A DNA stretch of 64,000 bases from Agarophyton chilense (Eukaryota > Rhodophyta > Florideophyceae > Gracilariales > Gracilariaceae), in the NCBI GenBank assembly GCA_030374765.1, contig JARGXX010000010.1, positions 868,001 through 932,000 of the forward strand. Reading direction: 5' to 3'. The number at the start of each line of letters is the position of its first letter. Position 1 is the first letter of the stretch. Under the pieces are notes generated by a model, which worked only from the letters and a program-made list of their open reading frames with translations, was not told the DNA's origin and ran no database searches. Below are positions 21,946 to 32,216 of this stretch, piece after piece. The position numbers were made by a program, and so were the translations under genes.

Positions 21946-22305
21946 AGTACACCGCACCATTGAGCGCGAGCGCTGTTTCCGAACGCGCCGCCCCATGCTC
22001 GCCTTATCGTCCTCCGTGCGCGCTTGACCGCCGCTCCGCCGCGCTCATTGCGCCTTGCGCCTCTTTTTCGCTCGCCAAAAGCTCCGCTTCTGAACAGTGC
22101 TTACCCTTCCCATTGGCGTTAATTGGGCTTCGGATTAGTTTGATGTATTTTACCTTAATGGTGACATCTTTAACAACCATGACTGCCTTAACATCGAATT
22201 ATCCCTCTGTCGAGTCTCCCCCCCACCCCCACGATCCCAGCGCTCACGAAGAAGTAAGTTTTTAGGTTTCTTCGATTGTGTACATGGATAGGCGTGAGAT
22301 GCCAA
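21946..22305. other. PP2C 3' flank, no gene
   Basis: About 360 bp between the PP2C stop and the left LTR of the copia element. No gene seen. Confidence 0.6.
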
Positions 22306-22513
22306 TGTGGGAGGCAGTCGTACGCAGAGCGGGAGGGCTGTTGGTCTGGTGTCTAGTATGCACTCGCAACGCGCGGTGGAACCGAGGAAGATGGAACGGG
22401 CACAAGGTGTCCCCTCTTGCTCCTCTGTTCCCAGTGTCTCGGGGTGGAGCAAGAGTGAGGTTTAGTATGCAGCGCCGGCGGCATTGTGCCAGGTGGCAAT
22501 CGTTTATTGCACA
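22306..22513 (-). repeat. Copia 3' LTR (208 bp)
   Basis: Direct repeat of 29933-30140. The outer flank GCCAA is nearly the same as GGCAA beyond the other LTR. The inner side carries a purine-rich tract abutting TGTGCA. Confidence 0.85.
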
Positions 22514-22526
22514 TCCCCCGCCTTTT
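22514..22526 (-). promoter_or_regulatory. Copia polypurine tract
   Basis: On the minus strand AAAAGGCGGGGGA directly abuts the 3' LTR start TGTGCA, the position and composition of a plus-strand primer for reverse transcription. Confidence 0.75.
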
Positions 22527-22804
22527 ACAATAAAATTAGATTTTTTGGAGTGCGGTCAAATGCTCTGCAAGCTTGCTGACCCTAAACGCGATATTTCTTT
22601 CGCCCGTCTTCCTAACGGGCTGTGCGGGCCTTCAGCGATTTGCGACTACCTCTCTTTTTCTTCTCGATTTGCCACGCACGCGCCACAACGCCAAAATTTG
22701 GACGTCACTGCTTCCATCACTCTGAGCGAAACCTTTGACGCGGAAGTCGACGTGCCATCTCTCTTCGGACAGCGTGGACGACTTCCGCTCAGGTGATCTC
22801 TTCG

Positions 22805-22936
22805 ATGGCCCGTACTAAGCAGACGGCTCCCAATTATGTCGGTGGAAACCCCACAAAGCGCCAACTTGCGGGCAAAGCAGCGAAAATTACGAGCGATACA
22901 TATCGTGACCAGTGTTTAGGAAAGAATGTCGTGTAA
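22805..22936 (+). CDS. Histone H3 N-terminal-tail-like mini-ORF, antisense inside the copia element
   Basis: The 43-codon frame starts MARTKQTAPNYVGGNPTKRQ. The first seven residues after Met are identical to canonical H3 (ARTKQTA), and GG, QLA and KAA recur at their H3 positions. The DNA start ATGGCCCGTACTAAGCAGAC is also H3-like. R8, K9, S10, T11 and K14 are replaced, so the site set is K4 kept, K9 and K14 lost. After AAKITSD the resemblance ends and the frame stops at TAA 22934. The next 180 bases encode a frame with only vague H3 helix-1 resemblance. It lies between copia RNase H and the PPT, on the opposite strand. It could be a captured host gene fragment, an H3 pseudogene into which the element recombined, or a divergent H3 variant with unseen introns. 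Confidence 0.6.
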   Translation: MARTKQTAPNYVGGNPTKRQLAGKAAKITSDTYRDQCLGKNVV

Positions 22937-23285
22937 CTTCTTTTTTTTTTTAAATCGCACCGTGGCGTGCAAAAAATCTACGCAATCAAATTCGAAGGTA
23001 GAAACAACTACGTGCGATTTAGCAAAAACGAAGCCATAATCTTTCTTTTGCGTAAGATAAAGCATTATATTCGGCAGCTTGGAGACACTCAGTTTGAAGA
23101 GTTGATGATTTTTCGATTGGGCCTCACAAAGGCCTTGAATAACGACTAAGATCTCGATATGGCGTGAGCTCAAGGACCAATTATATGCTCTGAAGCATGG
23201 CACTAGCGTAGTATGTCGCATAGATATTCACACCTTTCGAATAGAGTACAGACTGGCAGTCGAAGGTGGTGCCACGAGAAGTAGG

Positions 23286-23669
23286 GTGACACATGGTGGC
23301 GAAGAAGTCGAAGAAAATTTTCACTGTAGAGTTAAGGACCTGTATGAAGCGATCAAGAGCATCCTTGCTACTTGCCGCGCAAAGCCAGGTGAAAGGCTCA
23401 CCGTGCTTCAACCCGAAGCGCGTACGCCATCTTCTCGCATCCGAAGTTTCCATCTCCGTCATGCCTCTGTGCAGTTTTGCGACGAGACGTTCCTATGCCT
23501 TGAAGCTTCCTTAAGTAATTCATTAGCGCTCACCACTGGGTCTGAGAAGGCTGCAGAGTGTTGGGCATATCTCATCGATTGCGTTAGAAAGAACGAAGAC
23601 GATAATGAGGTATATCTGAACGCCGTTGCAGGTCTTGGGTTTGATAATGGTATTGAGCTTGAGAATTGA
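23286..23669 (+). CDS. Unrecognised 127-codon frame in the copia 3' insert
   Basis: An uninterrupted frame on the strand opposite copia, with acidic, helical character (EEVEENFHCRVKDLYEAIKS; KAAECWAYLIDCVRKNEDDN). No family recognised. It shares strand and location with the H3-tail frame, so both may come from one captured host segment. It may equally be chance. Confidence 0.25.
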   Translation: MTHGGEEVEENFHCRVKDLYEAIKSILATCRAKPGERLTVLQPEARTPSSRIRSFHLRHASVQFCDETFLCLEASLSNSLALTTGSEKAAECWAYLIDCVRKNEDDNEVYLNAVAGLGFDNGIELEN

Positions 23670-24039
23670 AATCGGAAGGCGCAAAAGGAAGTTCGACGGA
23701 AGTTTCGGGACCTTAAAGATATGCAGGGGTTTGTGAAGGAAAGGAAAAGAATTCTTTGATTTGGATGACTTTTCCGATAGCGGAAACGTCTTCCTTGCCA
23801 GTCTTCAGGCGATTGACGGATAGCTGCATGCAATTTGCATAGATGGGAAGCGCAACATGATAATTGATCCAGTGGAAGAGTATCACTTGGATCTCACGCA
23901 GGTTGCCCTCGAGTCCTGAGTAGGATCGGACCGTTCTTTCAGTCACATTTCGGACTGTCGCGTAGTGCGCTTGCTCCCAGAGAGAAAGGATGGGAAACGC
24001 GCTCGCCGTGGGAAGAAACGTCGTCACCAAGAAGGTTCC

Positions 24040-24666
24040 TCAAACATAGTTTGAAGGCTTTGCCATATTAGATCCTAAGCCTTTAGGGTTCCATGCCCCA
24101 AGATGGTTGCCCATAGTAGACATAATACCTTTGCTGAGTATTCTTTGAATCATAGCTTGGTTCACTTGAGTAAATGTATGATGATTGCCCTTTGTCAACG
24201 CGTCGGCTAAGTTCAGACTGTCTGCTATCCAACGCATGGAGGATATGTCTCCAGCTTCGAACGAGTCACGGAGACGCGATACGGTGGGGCGCGATTGGTA
24301 GTCTCGGTATTCGTGAAGGGTAGATATTGTTGAGTACAAACCAAATGAGTCGACGTTTAGGATGAGTGAACCAAAATCCGATGCAAGAACTTCCACGCCT
24401 TCTCTAATTAGTATGGATCTGTCTGCGGATTCTGCTGCCTCAAGAATTTCGGCACCAATTGAACTGAAGGATATGCATCCTTTCTTCGCGCTATGCAAGT
24501 CGACGATGTGGTAGGGAACGTTCTCACCTTGGGAGAAGGCGATGCCACTGATGTAGCCAGTTTGAACGTAGGATAATTTTCCAGTGCTGGCGTCAGAGAA
24601 CGTCACTATGTAGCAAGCGTTCATGTTATCCGATACCATCCGGGATCTCGGATCCATGTACTTCAC
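24040..24666 (-). CDS. Copia RNase H domain
   Basis: A 208-codon intact frame carries the copia RNase H pattern: Asp in SDASTGKLSYVQTGYISG (first catalytic position), Glu in SFSSIGAEILEAAESADRS, Asp in LILNVDSFGLYS and the family-diagnostic MRWIADSLNLADALTKG near the end. It removes the RNA strand during reverse transcription. It is the last pol domain, followed not by an LTR but by 1.5 kb of foreign-looking sequence. Confidence 0.85.
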   Translation of the reverse strand: MKYMDPRSRMVSDNMNACYIVTFSDASTGKLSYVQTGYISGIAFSQGENVPYHIVDLHSAKKGCISFSSIGAEILEAAESADRSILIREGVEVLASDFGSLILNVDSFGLYSTISTLHEYRDYQSRPTVSRLRDSFEAGDISSMRWIADSLNLADALTKGNHHTFTQVNQAMIQRILSKGIMSTMGNHLGAWNPKGLGSNMAKPSNYV

Positions 24667-26804
24667 GACCGGACGGAGCTTAAGGACGAGGTTGAGGATC
24701 TGGTTTTGCCTGTAAGAGATGCCTTACGCGCATGTCTGAGACCAACTGCTGCATAAAGCTAGCGGCATACGCTGCTTTAGGCAGCACACAATGGCCGAGG
24801 TAGTTCAGTTTTCCAGCAAGAGACTAGATTCCCTGGACTTCTTGTTGGGTGCATAGATCCTCAGACTGCTTCCTCCTATCCCTCGAGATGGGAATAGGTT
24901 CTAGCTTTTCCATAAACTCTGCCAAGGAGATCTCGATCGAGAAGTCTTCGTATTGCCGAATCCAAAGGCGGCTGAAGATAATCTCGTTCTTGAAGAGTGC
25001 TCTTCCAGCCTTGAAGCGAGCTGAGAGAGCCTCGGAGAAGGTGTTCATCTCACTCTTTGATCCGGCAAGCAGAAGATCGTCCACCAATTTGGCCAGGAGT
25101 AGAGATATACGTCCGTGGTTGTCCGGCAATATAAACATCTGTGGCATACCAGGGACAGCACGGAATCCGTACTCGCACAGTTTTTGCTCGATGCACAGCT
25201 GCCAGAGACGACCGGACTCTACGAGGCCATATAAAGGATTGAGTAGCTTCCATACTTCGTCTATGAACTGTGTCCATCTCTTTGGAGGCCGTATGTATAT
25301 ATCTCGTTTGAGGTCGCCTTATTGCAAATACGCTCTAGAGATGTCAATTGTGGAGCAAAACCCGGCGACGGGAAGTGCTCTCAAGGTGTTCGAAGCCTTG
25401 CTCCCTGGGGGAGGCAGACTCAGAGACAGAGCCCTCCGTTCCACCCGTAGTGTGGGGTGTAACTCCCACGGGGGATTCCGGCAGTACCGACGGAGGTGAG
25501 GGGTAGAAACCGTTGGGTCGGGAATGGGTATGGGTATCCCAAAGAATGGGGGAAAATCCGGCGAAGACGAAAAACGGGGCGAGGGTCGGGCACTGACAGG
25601 CACCGGAACCGAGAACCAGAAAAGGGGCGAAACAACAAAAGAAACCCAATACAGGGGCGAAAACTTGTCCTCGAAAGGAAACACAAAAAGCACGCAACAA
25701 GTAAGCAGAATCCCCACGGGGTATCGTGCACGCAGGTCGTCTGAGCGGTCTTAAGGGGGTGGTTGTACGGAACCCAAACGTGGGCACTCTCCAAGTGGAG
25801 TCGTGTCCCTACGCAGGCGTTGCTAACCAGAGCCCGTTCCGGGTTGTAAGGCCGAAACGATGGCGACGAAGAACCTCTAAAGTTATCGAAGACCAACCTT
25901 GGTTCCCATTTACTCTGAGCTTCGGACTGTCAGATCTCGTCTCCCTAAGTAGGGCCCACTAAACTCTACTAATTACAGTAGTGTGCATCTGCTCAGGGCC
26001 ATACACGTGGAGATCCCACTGTCAGGGCCCAAAAGTCCAACGTTCTAACAAATATCCGAAAATCGGTGCCGAAATTAAGCCACGTGTATCACGGGGCCAA
26101 TCCAACCATGGGCCATCCGAATCTTCCCTTCATAGGCGAACTCTAACCAGAAAACCGTGCCACCTCAGCACACCTTAGAGGGGATCATAGTCATAACCCT
26201 TGGAGGGTTCAACCCTCATTCTATGACTTGCATCTTCAAGTACCCCCTAACTGGGCGTTGCTCTACATCAATGCTCCCAAGGGTGAGGTGTAGTAAAGTT
26301 GCGAGGGAAAGCAGAAGTCTGATGCAGGTGAATTGAGCAGTAGAGGAGTCAGAGCGAGTGTTATCCTTTTGGGAATCTCTGTTTCCATGGGGAACCAGGC
26401 CTCACTTGAGCTTAAGCTAATTACTCTCTCCATCGAACATCGTCACGAAGAAGTGAGCGGAGGAGATGATATTTTGCATTACGCGGGACTTCTTTGATGG
26501 AGATCGGCTTGTATGCCTCGGCTTCAGAGTAGTTTCTCTTCTCTGCTTCGATGGCCTCGTCGATTATCCATCGCGGGGCGAACTAGAGCTTAGTTTCTGT
26601 GGTTGGTTGGTCTCCAAGGACCTTCGTGATCTGCTTGAGAATCTTTTGCTCCGAAGACAATAGATGTTCGCCTGTGGTAGGGAACCTAAGCGAGGTGTCA
26701 CCAACATCTCTGCAGAGTTGAGGGTTCCCGACATCCATTGAAGGTGCGTTCACAGCCGTTTTGTCTTCCTTGGACCCAAAGAAGGATGAAGAGAACGGAT
26801 GCAA
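24667..26804 (-). pseudogene. Copia reverse transcriptase, split by a solo LTR
   Basis: Reading down the minus strand: the pre-RT block FAPRWIIDEAIEAEK near 26580, KARLVPHGNRDSQK near 26350 and RLLLSLATLLHLTLGSID at 26270. After the inserted LTR the frame resumes with ISRAYLQ-stop-GDLKRDIYIRPP (25340 downward), then LLNPLYGLVESGRLWQL and the catalytic LAKLVDDLLLAGSKSE (the 'VDD' box) at 25100. The 'SLAGKLNYLG' block is at 24800. At least two stops interrupt it. Removing the LTR and one target-repeat copy restores the reading register across the junction. Confidence 0.8.
25349..26267. mobile_element. 919-bp solo LTR with perfect TCAAT target duplication
   Basis: The insert begins TGTGGAGCAA and ends TTGCTCTACA, so the ends are near-perfect 10-bp inverted repeats with TG...CA. 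It is flanked by TCAAT on both sides (25344-25348 and 26268-26272). The 5-bp duplication and absence of internal genes mark a solo LTR left by LTR-LTR recombination. Its orientation cannot be set from the ends alone. Part of its body (CCAATACAGGGGCGA near 25650) resembles sequence at 50158 after the second gypsy element, so it may belong to a related gypsy family. Confidence 0.88.
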
Positions 26805-26999
26805 AGATTACAAATTTGGTTCGTCCGATAAGTTTCGGTCGAAACTCAAAGGGTCTTTTGTGTTCTGCACAGGGAAGTATATGACTTCTTCATCTAGGAG
26901 AGGCGAAAGGGAAGAACAATCGGCATCTTTCCGTTCTTCAGAGAATGGGATCCGTTCTTCTTGGGCGTTAGTGTCCAGGAAGGACGAGTATCCAAGCTC

Positions 27000-28560
27000 C
27001 TAATTGTTCAGTTCCTGTAGAAGGGATGAACTCGGGGCTAACCTTATGTCTTCGTGGGCGATCTGATGCTTTGCTCCCTGGAGATTTTTGCTCCGAGAGA
27101 CCGACAGTATATGATCAGACGTAGTGACCACAAATGCCTTGTACCAGGCATCATGTTTTCCCACTCTCTTGAAGACATATACCGGAGTGGTTAGTGCCAG
27201 AAGGTGTTGTGAAAAAGGATACGATGGCTTAGTACGAAGTAAGGTGTGTACGGCACGCCTGGAATCTTTTTCGTGGTAGGAAGCAAGGGGCTTCTCTGGT
27301 AGCATCTGCTTGGGTATCCCAGAAACAGAAGGAGTGTAGCCGTGAACAAGCTCGAAGCTGCTGACTGACTTGTTACCATACAGCACATTCTTCAGGAATG
27401 TGGCTTTTGAGAGGATCTCAAAGTCCGCGCGATACACTTGACGAGTTTCCATCAGATGAGGTTCGTCGAGAAAGAGCGTTTTGACAAACTTAAGGATGGT
27501 CTCGTTGCTCGATTCGACGCTTCCAATTTTGTTGTGGCGTCGAGCAGGGCTCGGTTCGAATGATATCTGATTCTCGGCACACCATCGCTGTATGGAGTCG
27601 TTATTAAAATCTGGGTCTCCTAATAACATTGATGGAGGCCCAAAGACATCAAACCAATGAACAACAATCATGCGAGTGTTATCTGTCATATCCTTTGAAG
27701 TCATCAAGACAGTAACGGAGAGATCGGTTGATACATCCTTCATATGCAGAATGGGGAGGTTTCCAAACTCGCGAATAAATAGGAAATCCACTTCAAGGTG
27801 CTCGTTGAACTCACCCAGTATCCTCTTGAGTGATATCTTTCGAGAATGTAATGGGCGGCCAGACCTTTTGCATGAAGTGCAAGAATTGTAAGCCTGTTCG
27901 AGCTCACCAGCAAGTGTTCGATTTAGTAGCCCGCCTCGACTGCAAAGCTTTTTCATGTCCTTGGTAGAGAGATGGGACTGACAATGAAGCTTTGTGGCGA
28001 AGCGGCGGGCATGGGTCTGACCCATGCCGTCCTTTCCAGATAGTTTAGCGATCGGATAGGGATTCCTAGAGAGAAAGGAAGAATGAGAAGAGAAGAAGAA
28101 CTTGAACGAAGATGTTATCGAAGGAACGACGAATAAGTATGTTCGGCGGTCATTCTCTTCTTCTAGGACGTACGTTGACAGAACTGCGTCATCCCGAGAG
28201 ATTCCGACCGAAACGGGCACTACGAGCGTGTTTTCTGAACCCATGAGGTCCGAACGTGGCACTATGTCGTTTCCCAGTAGCAGAGGACCGTCACCTTCCG
28301 TAATATAGAACTTAACGTCAGCTTCCACATCGTTGAGTTCTTTGATCTTCAACCTCCGAATTCCAAATACCAGTTTTGGATTTGAATATTCTGGATCAAA
28401 ACCGTGATAAATGGGGTCGCCGTCGAGGTCTTAAACGTGAAATTGGATGCCCATTGCAATTGATAGTGCAGCGGTAGATTCGATGCCTCCCATAGTACAG
28501 GGACAACCAATGTCAATGATGGGGTTAGGATCTCTCGTACCACTAACTACATCAGAAGGC
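27000..28560 (-). pseudogene. Copia protease and integrase
   Basis: Around 28500 a protease-like site (DIGCPCTMGG, Asp-x-Gly) is followed by LLLGNDIVPRSDLMG, matching the retropepsin second half. The 450-codon frame from 28352 continues into integrase. It has an HHCC-type zinc module (HCQSHLST...CTSCK) and a catalytic core with Asp in LEVDFLFIREFG, Asp in LLGDPDFNND and Glu in NKIGSVESSNE. A GPPS(M)LL block and a C-terminal region with KRVGKHDAWYKAFVV follow. This long open stretch is the best preserved part of the element and runs on into the RT upstream segment. Confidence 0.8.
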
Positions 28561-28576
28561 GCCCCAACCCATGACT

Positions 28577-29905
28577 TTAGGCATGATTGTGCATCGATGG
28601 GGCGGCGCCTGGCGTAAAATCCGCGTTAGATCCTCGGTTTTGTTCTCTGGAGGCATCTTTCTTGGGATGTCTTCCTCCACGACGAGATACTGTGGACCTA
28701 CCGTCTAAATCGTTGGGTTGGCGTTTGAGCTTCCTCTTCTTTGCCAGAAATGAGGGAGTTTGGCACAAGTCATTGCCAGCCATGTGCTCGGTCTCACCAC
28801 AATCGAAACAGAAAGAAGACTTTCCACCTTTCCCGGCCTTAACTTCAGTGCGTTTCCTCTTCGCATTGCCCGGTTTGAAAGGCACTGTTGATGAATTTCC
28901 CTGCTTCCTATTTCCTAAGCGAGTTAGTACACTCTGGTTGGATTGGTAAATTGCATATAAGGCAGTTAGGGTTTTCTGAACCACGATGTTTTCCGAGGTC
29001 CTCCCTTGTATATTGAGCAGCAAAACTCGAAGGGGTAAAAGAGAGATTCCATATGACTGTAACGGCGTCATTCAGGTTTAGACGGCATCTGCGGGAAGGT
29101 TGAAGGAGCTTTTTGATAGAGGAACTTGGGCAGGTCTTTGAGCGAGTGTCTGTAAGATGTACTTCAAACTCAACGACTGCTTCATTGATCTTTCTCTTGG
29201 TTACCAAAAGCTTTGCCTTTGTCATATTGTGATTATCACGCTTTGAAATCTTAAGGTGAGGCTTCGAAAGCATTTCAAGGAGGTTGTTTACAGACCCCTG
29301 AAACTTCACAAGTTCTATGTGGGGCTGGGTATCCCCAGTGTAACTTCCACTTCCCATGCGAGCTTCGGCGAGAGAGATGAGTTGTAGTTTGGCATTGTTC
29401 AACGTCTCCTCAACCAAAGATGCGTTGTCAAGTAGGGTTATTGCCAGAACTTCTCCAACCTGAAACGAAGATGAAAGTCTCCAATGCATGAGATGATCGG
29501 CAGCCAAGCCGCAGAAACGTGATACGAAGCTAGCCAGAGGCTCATCCTTGCGTCGACTTTAGTTTGTATCACGATTGAAGGAAGAAATCAAACGAGAAAT
29601 AACAGCAATTGGAGGGTCGACTGCGACAAGTTCAACTATTTTGCATACCGCTTTCACTTGGTCCTCTTGCTTGTAATCAACAATTTCTTTTCCTGTGCTT
29701 CGTCTACCACAGATTTCTGAGCACTAGGTAAAGCTCTGTCGTAAAGCTGTAGACCCAGAGTTGCAAAGATTGTTCGGTAACGACGATTGGTGCCCTTCTT
29801 GGCAGCAGCAGAAATAGTATCTACCCATCGACAAACGTTGCGGTGCCATTCTTGTAGGTCCTCGGTAGGATCAAACTTTGGCGGGTCTGTCGAATTGAAA
29901 GACAT
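28577..29905 (-). pseudogene. Copia gag, frameshifted
   Basis: From ATG 29905 the product begins MSFNSTDPPKFDPTEDLQEW, a typical copia-gag start ('F.G..F..W...'). It continues in at least three frames (29905-29654, 29507-28908, 29071-28577). The last carries a variant zinc knuckle, CFDCGETEHMAGNDLC (CX2CX4HX6C instead of CX4 at the end), in a Lys/Arg-rich context that would bind RNA. Frameshifts show it is inactive. Confidence 0.7.
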
Positions 29906-29917
29906 AACAGCTCCTGA

Positions 29918-29932
29918 CGCTGAGCCCATAAC
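29918..29932 (-). promoter_or_regulatory. Copia primer-binding site, half-tRNA-iMet type
   Basis: Directly after the LTR the minus strand reads GTTATGGGCTCAGCG. This resembles the Drosophila copia PBS (GGTTATGGGCCCAGTC, from memory), which pairs with an internal 5'-half fragment of initiator tRNA-Met rather than its 3' CCA end. The first ATG lies inside this site, so gag more likely starts at the next ATG (29905). Confidence 0.65.
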
Positions 29933-30140
29933 TGTGGAAGGCGGTTGTACGCAGAGCGGGAGGGCTGTTGGTCTGGTATCTAGTATGCACTCGCAACGCG
30001 CGGTGGAACCGAGGAAGATGGAACGGGCACAAGGTGTACCCTCTTGCTTCTCTGTCCCCAGTGTCTCGGGGTGGAGCAAGAGTAAGGTTTAGTATGCAGC
30101 GCCGGCGGCATTGTGCCAGGTGGAAATAGTGTACTGCACA
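29933..30140 (-). repeat. Copia 5' LTR (208 bp)
   Basis: TG...CA ends on the minus strand; same length as the copy at 22306-22513, with which it differs at roughly a dozen positions. The gag leader begins immediately inside it. Confidence 0.85.
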
Positions 30141-30969
30141 GGCAAACCACAGGGCACAGCGCTACAGTGCTATATGACAGCTGTCACATCTAAGCAATTA
30201 CAGTGAACGAAATTTTCAAAATTCAAAAAGCGTTTTCCAAATAGCTCGCAAAACTTCTTTACAGATTAAACTTCAGATCTTCATAGGATCCCCACCACTG
30301 ATGAGTGCAAATCAGAACAATAGCAAATTAGGCGTTTACCTGTTCGTCTCCCATTGGAAGGTGTATAATTGCTGATTTGCTTATTTGCCTAAATCAGCGA
30401 TTTCGGCAGTGATATAGTCTTGATCAACACCAACCCCCACCGTGGCACGCACGACATGGATGACTGTGGTTTCAAGAATAGGCCGATGATGCTCTAGCTG
30501 ATCTCGACTTTTCTCAAGCCTTTCAGTAAAGAAGAGATACCCCACCGAAAAGGGTAAAGCCCTGGCAAAGCGGCAAAAATTGAACGCGGTCGTTAAGTCG
30601 CTAAACCGATGCAAAGTGCCTATTCAGCGACTACTTTGCTCTGAATCCTTTCAACACTCCTGGGAAGAAATAAGCGTCACTTTTCACAGATCTAGAGTGT
30701 TTTAAAAAAAGATGATCTCTGTAATGATAATGAAAGTGTGATGCAAGTACGAGACCCGAAACGGGTCTCCGTTGCACGTGAAATGAGATCTTTCCCATTC
30801 ACATGCGGTGACCGGCTTTGCATCACGTCCCCCGATTGTCGCACTTCACTTCGCGTCGTGCAGCCTCGCGGTTCACTTCGCGTTGCGCTTTGCGCGACGC
30901 GAACAACCCTCCATTCTCCAAGAACCGTCCAAGCGGTACACCAGTTCACTCTTCATCAATCAAAAATTT
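30141..30969. other. Spacer between copia and gypsy elements, no gene
   Basis: Contains short inverted repeats (GAGACCCGAAACGGGTCTC near 30750) and repeated TTCACTTCGCGT segments near 30845 and 30872. No coding sequence recognised. Confidence 0.5.
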
Positions 30970-31044
30970 CTACATAACTAGATAGACATTAGGGTCGTGA
31001 CCCTGGGACCAAATCAATGTGGTGTTCCGTAGCGGAGATCCCTC

Positions 31045-31992
31045 CTAGTTTCCACTCCACATGGATGTATACTTCTTCAGCATAGACCTGATCTTCGTTC
31101 TGTAGTGTTCCGACACATGTGCTAAGTCTAGCTCATCGACCAGGCTCCCTGGATCCTTTGCCGTTTGCAATTGATCTCCAGACGGAATTTGCAGTTCTTC
31201 GTCTTTGTCACCGACATAGGTTAATCCCAATACTTCTGCGGTAGAAATATCAGTACGGACCACCACTGTGGGATGAGGCAAAGCTGTTGCAACGACCTGA
31301 TTCTTCGGTATATGATAATCGTTATCGGTGAAGTTACTCACTAGTATCCAAAAGGGGCTACCAGGATCAACCTGAGCAATGCCGTTAGCGACTAGCAATC
31401 CACGGGATTCGTACATCCGAGTATTCGGTTGAATTACCACGAGTCCGTGTCGTTCTGTTCTTACTTGAACCCAAGTTTGGGTTTGCCCCTTCAGCATGGC
31501 ACTCTTCGCTACTCGAATCCTCGGCGAGACACGTCCTCGGGATTTCCCGTATTCCATAGATGGTGGAAGTGGAGGTGCTTCGGGGCAACGACGCATTGGC
31601 TTGCGTACAATTGGTACCATTGATCCATCATCTAGTTCCACTAGTTTTCTTCGCGGGCGTATGGCTTCGACAAACTTGTCGCAATAATCACATCCCAGTA
31701 CCACTGGTGCAGCTAACGTCTTACCAACGATGAATTCGACTAGGACTACAAAGCGTCCCAAACGCACCACGAGTCGAACTGTTCCCAGTGTCTTCACAGC
31801 ATTTTTGTTGGCATCCCGGATGTCCGGCAAAGGACCGTATCGAATACGTTCTAAGTCAGCAGGAGCGAGCTCCGATTCCCGTATAAAGTTCGGACCAGCA
31901 CCTGTGTCCAGGATAGTCAATCGACGAGATGACAGATTCGTGTCAGAGCCGATGTCGGCATAGACCTTATAGTTTCTTTTAGACAATACCAT
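31045..31992 (-). CDS. Gypsy aspartic protease and pre-RT linker
   Basis: The 315-codon frame begins with a retropepsin: active site LTILDTGAGPNFI near residue 30 and the second-half signature APVVLGCDYCDKFVEAI near 97. A linker follows with repeated beta-rich blocks, then DELDLAHVSEHYRTKIRSML and KKYTSMW, the usual 'L.Y..VF'-like lead-in to RT. RT itself is absent. Pol lies in a different frame from gag, so a frameshift would be needed, as in many Ty3/gypsy elements. Confidence 0.85.
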   Translation of the reverse strand: MVLSKRNYKVYADIGSDTNLSSRRLTILDTGAGPNFIRESELAPADLERIRYGPLPDIRDANKNAVKTLGTVRLVVRLGRFVVLVEFIVGKTLAAPVVLGCDYCDKFVEAIRPRRKLVELDDGSMVPIVRKPMRRCPEAPPLPPSMEYGKSRGRVSPRIRVAKSAMLKGQTQTWVQVRTERHGLVVIQPNTRMYESRGLLVANGIAQVDPGSPFWILVSNFTDNDYHIPKNQVVATALPHPTVVVRTDISTAEVLGLTYVGDKDEELQIPSGDQLQTAKDPGSLVDELDLAHVSEHYRTKIRSMLKKYTSMWSGN

Positions 31993-32216
31993 GAGATAAC
32001 TTTACCGTTTTGACGGGCAAGTATAAAGTCTCTAAGGACGATGTAACTCCCAGTCAAACTGTACTCGCTTTCCGACCGGCGGATTAATTCCGTACGGCGG
32101 AAATTTCTGAGGCCTCAAGAGAATCTTGGGCTTCCAAGCGCGGGAGCAGGGAGGCGAGTTCTCCCTGGTCAGCACTACGGGATCGACTAGTGCCGACCCC
32201 CTAGGGGCTCCCTCAC

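Larger units (their letters stand above)
22306..30140 (-). mobile_element. Ty1/copia LTR retrotransposon, near full length (7.8 kb)
   Basis: The element reads on the minus strand. Two 208-bp direct repeats bound it (about 94-95% identical by eye), starting TGTGCA and ending CCACA. The 5-bp flanks GCCAA (left) and GGCAA (right) match at 4 of 5, fitting a target duplication. A PBS follows the 5' LTR and a polypurine tract precedes the 3' LTR. Coding order is gag - protease - integrase - RT - RNase H, the copia order. Frames are broken by stops and frameshifts, and a 919-bp solo LTR sits in the RT. Between RNase H (24040) and the PPT lie about 1.5 kb that copia elements do not normally have, including an antisense histone-H3-tail frame. 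Confidence 0.9.

Noticed and set aside
22278..22796. A 172-codon plus-strand frame upstream of the H3-tail frame.
   Set aside because: Its first half is the antisense of the copia LTR and its second half is promoter-like; no domain. Not treated as a gene.
22967..23149. Histone-fold continuation of the H3-like tail (LLRKIKHYIRQL resembles H3 helix 1).
   Set aside because: Resemblance is limited to a few hydrophobic and basic positions, the spacing is off and no convincing splice pair joins it to the tail frame.
23713..24030. An env-like third ORF of the copia element just after RNase H.
   Set aside because: Minus-strand 105-codon frame with no signal peptide, transmembrane pattern or known motif; overlaps opposite-strand frames of similar quality.
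25319..25896. Minus-strand protein-coding frames across 25.3-25.9 kb.
   Set aside because: They lie inside the solo LTR; only the last few codons belong to copia RT after the LTR is removed.
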